Shown here: positions 63,366-64,000 of the stretch, one piece after another
Layout of the letters: each line of letters opens with the position of its first letter
How positions within the stretch are numbered: position 1 is the first letter of the stretch
NCBI RefSeq assembly: GCF_024172085.1
Contig: NZ_JAMZDZ010000001.1
Coordinates: 4,588,001-4,652,000, forward strand
Reading direction: 5' to 3'
Source of the DNA: Hamadaea flava
GTDB lineage: Bacteria > Actinomycetota > Actinomycetes > Mycobacteriales > Micromonosporaceae
DNA length: 64,000 nucleotides
The notes under the pieces: generated by a model
Database searches by the model: none
The model's input: only the letters and a program-made list of their open reading frames with translations
Told to the model about the DNA's origin: nothing
Translations under genes and position numbers: made by a program

Positions 63366-63919
63366 TGGGTCTCACGCGCAGGTCCGCGGTGCTCGGCGTG
63401 CTCGCCGCGGTCACCCTCGCCGCCTGCTCCGACAATCAAGATCAGAAGGGTACGCAGAGCGGCCTGATCGAGGCCGCCAAGCGGAAGAAGGCCCCTGCCG
63501 TCACGGGCGACCTCCTCGAGGGCGGCAGTTTCGACCTGTCCGCGTACCAGGGGAAAGTCGTCGTGGTGAACTTCTGGGCGAGCTGGTGCGCGCCCTGCCG
63601 AGCCGAGGCGACCGATCTCGAAGAGGTCTGGCAATCCTCCAAGGCCTCCGGCGTGCAGTTCGTCGGGATCAACATCCGCGACGAGAAGGACAAGGCGATC
63701 GCGTTCCACTCCGGGCGCGCCACCTATCCGAGCATCTTCGACCCGGCCGGCAAGATCGCGCTGGGCTTCTCCGACGTCCCCCCGTCGGCGATCCCGTCCA
63801 CCCTGGTCATCGACCAGCAGGGCCGGATCGCTTCGATCACGCGCCGAGACATTCGCGCGGCCGACCTGCGGGAGGTTGTCGAGGCGGTGGTGGCCGAGAA
63901 GGACTCCCCCAATGGGTAG
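63365..63919 (+). CDS. TlpA/ResA-like thioredoxin lipoprotein
   Basis: 184-aa exported thioredoxin-fold protein: lipobox LAAC, and active site WCAPC in VVNFWASWCAPCRAE. It reduces apocytochrome cysteines for heme attachment. The ATG shares its A with the stop of the phosphatase gene, and its end overlaps ccdA. Confidence 0.92.
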   Translation: MGLTRRSAVLGVLAAVTLAACSDNQDQKGTQSGLIEAAKRKKAPAVTGDLLEGGSFDLSAYQGKVVVVNFWASWCAPCRAEATDLEEVWQSSKASGVQFVGINIRDEKDKAIAFHSGRATYPSIFDPAGKIALGFSDVPPSAIPSTLVIDQQGRIASITRRDIRAADLREVVEAVVAEKDSPNG

Positions 63920-64000
63920 GACCTTCGAGGACATGGCCACCGGAGGCCCGCTCGTCGTCGCGCTGCTCTTCGCGGCGGTCGCCGGGCTGGTCAGCTTCTT
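63912..64000 (+). CDS. ccdA: cytochrome c biogenesis protein CcdA (partial, 5' end)
   Basis: 29 codons are in the window: MGRTFEDMATGGPLVVALLF, ending AGLVSFF at the window edge. Position after the thioredoxin gene and the GLVSFF start fit CcdA, which passes electrons across the membrane to the TlpA-like protein. It overlaps the preceding gene by 8 nt. Confidence 0.75.
   Translation, partial: MGRTFEDMATGGPLVVALLFAAVAGLVSF

Overview
This is a high-GC actinomycete chromosome segment, most likely from the family Micromonosporaceae. That placement rests on the bldC/vdh/purF/purM neighbourhood, DUF397, DUF3073 and DUF4229 genes, a futalosine-type menaquinone pathway (mqnA, mqnE), the many GTG/TTG and leaderless starts, and codon use. 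Genus-level placement is a guess. There is no rRNA, CRISPR array, phage or insertion sequence. Four tRNAs are present (Phe, Asp, Glu and Lys, all on the minus strand).

Layout. 1-10.4 kb is cofactor and catabolic metabolism: nadB (3' end outside the window), a septum-formation-type lipoprotein, a DHA2 efflux pump with its TetR regulator and a palindromic operator, the DUF2520-panC-panD operon, and the phenylacetyl-CoA epoxidase operon paaABCDE. 10.6-15.2 kb is exported proteins: three tandem beta-lactamase-fold serine hydrolases and an FG-GAP repeat protein. 15.2-19.3 kb holds mqnA, two paralogous MFS transporters and an ArsR-type regulator. 19.4-24.7 kb holds a HelD-type RNA polymerase motor and a btuFCD vitamin B12 importer under a cobalamin riboswitch. 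24.7-30.6 kb holds DUF4229, mqnE, an NlpC/P60 endopeptidase, a PatB/MalY aminotransferase and a DEAD-box helicase.

30.8-41 kb is the most interesting part. It has a one-pass membrane protein with a ~340-residue tyrosine/glycine-rich prion-like cytoplasmic tail, the conserved purF/purM/bldC/vdh/DUF3073 neighbourhood, and, between purM and bldC, a two-gene RiPP cassette: a radical SAM/SPASM maturase resembling cyclophane-forming AmcB and an overlapping 63-aa precursor. 41-48 kb has small and poorly known genes: a four-loop acidic mini-protein, a PrsW-type protease, a pentapeptide-like operon, a ribbon-helix-helix protein, a solute-binding lipoprotein whose two halves are in swapped order, and a toxin-antitoxin pair. 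48-64 kb holds the tRNAs, a polysaccharide deacetylase, carotenoid genes (idi, crtI, crtB), an isocitrate-lyase-like gene broken by a one-base frameshift, a TetR/hydrolase pair with a clear operator, oligopeptidase B, a GlcE-like flavoprotein behind a LexA-like box, and a heme/cytochrome c maturation operon (hemL, phosphatase, TlpA-like thioredoxin, ccdA).

At least two families of long palindromic intergenic repeats recur across the window. One copy forms a perfect 25-bp-arm hairpin between convergent genes, and another lies inside a coding region.
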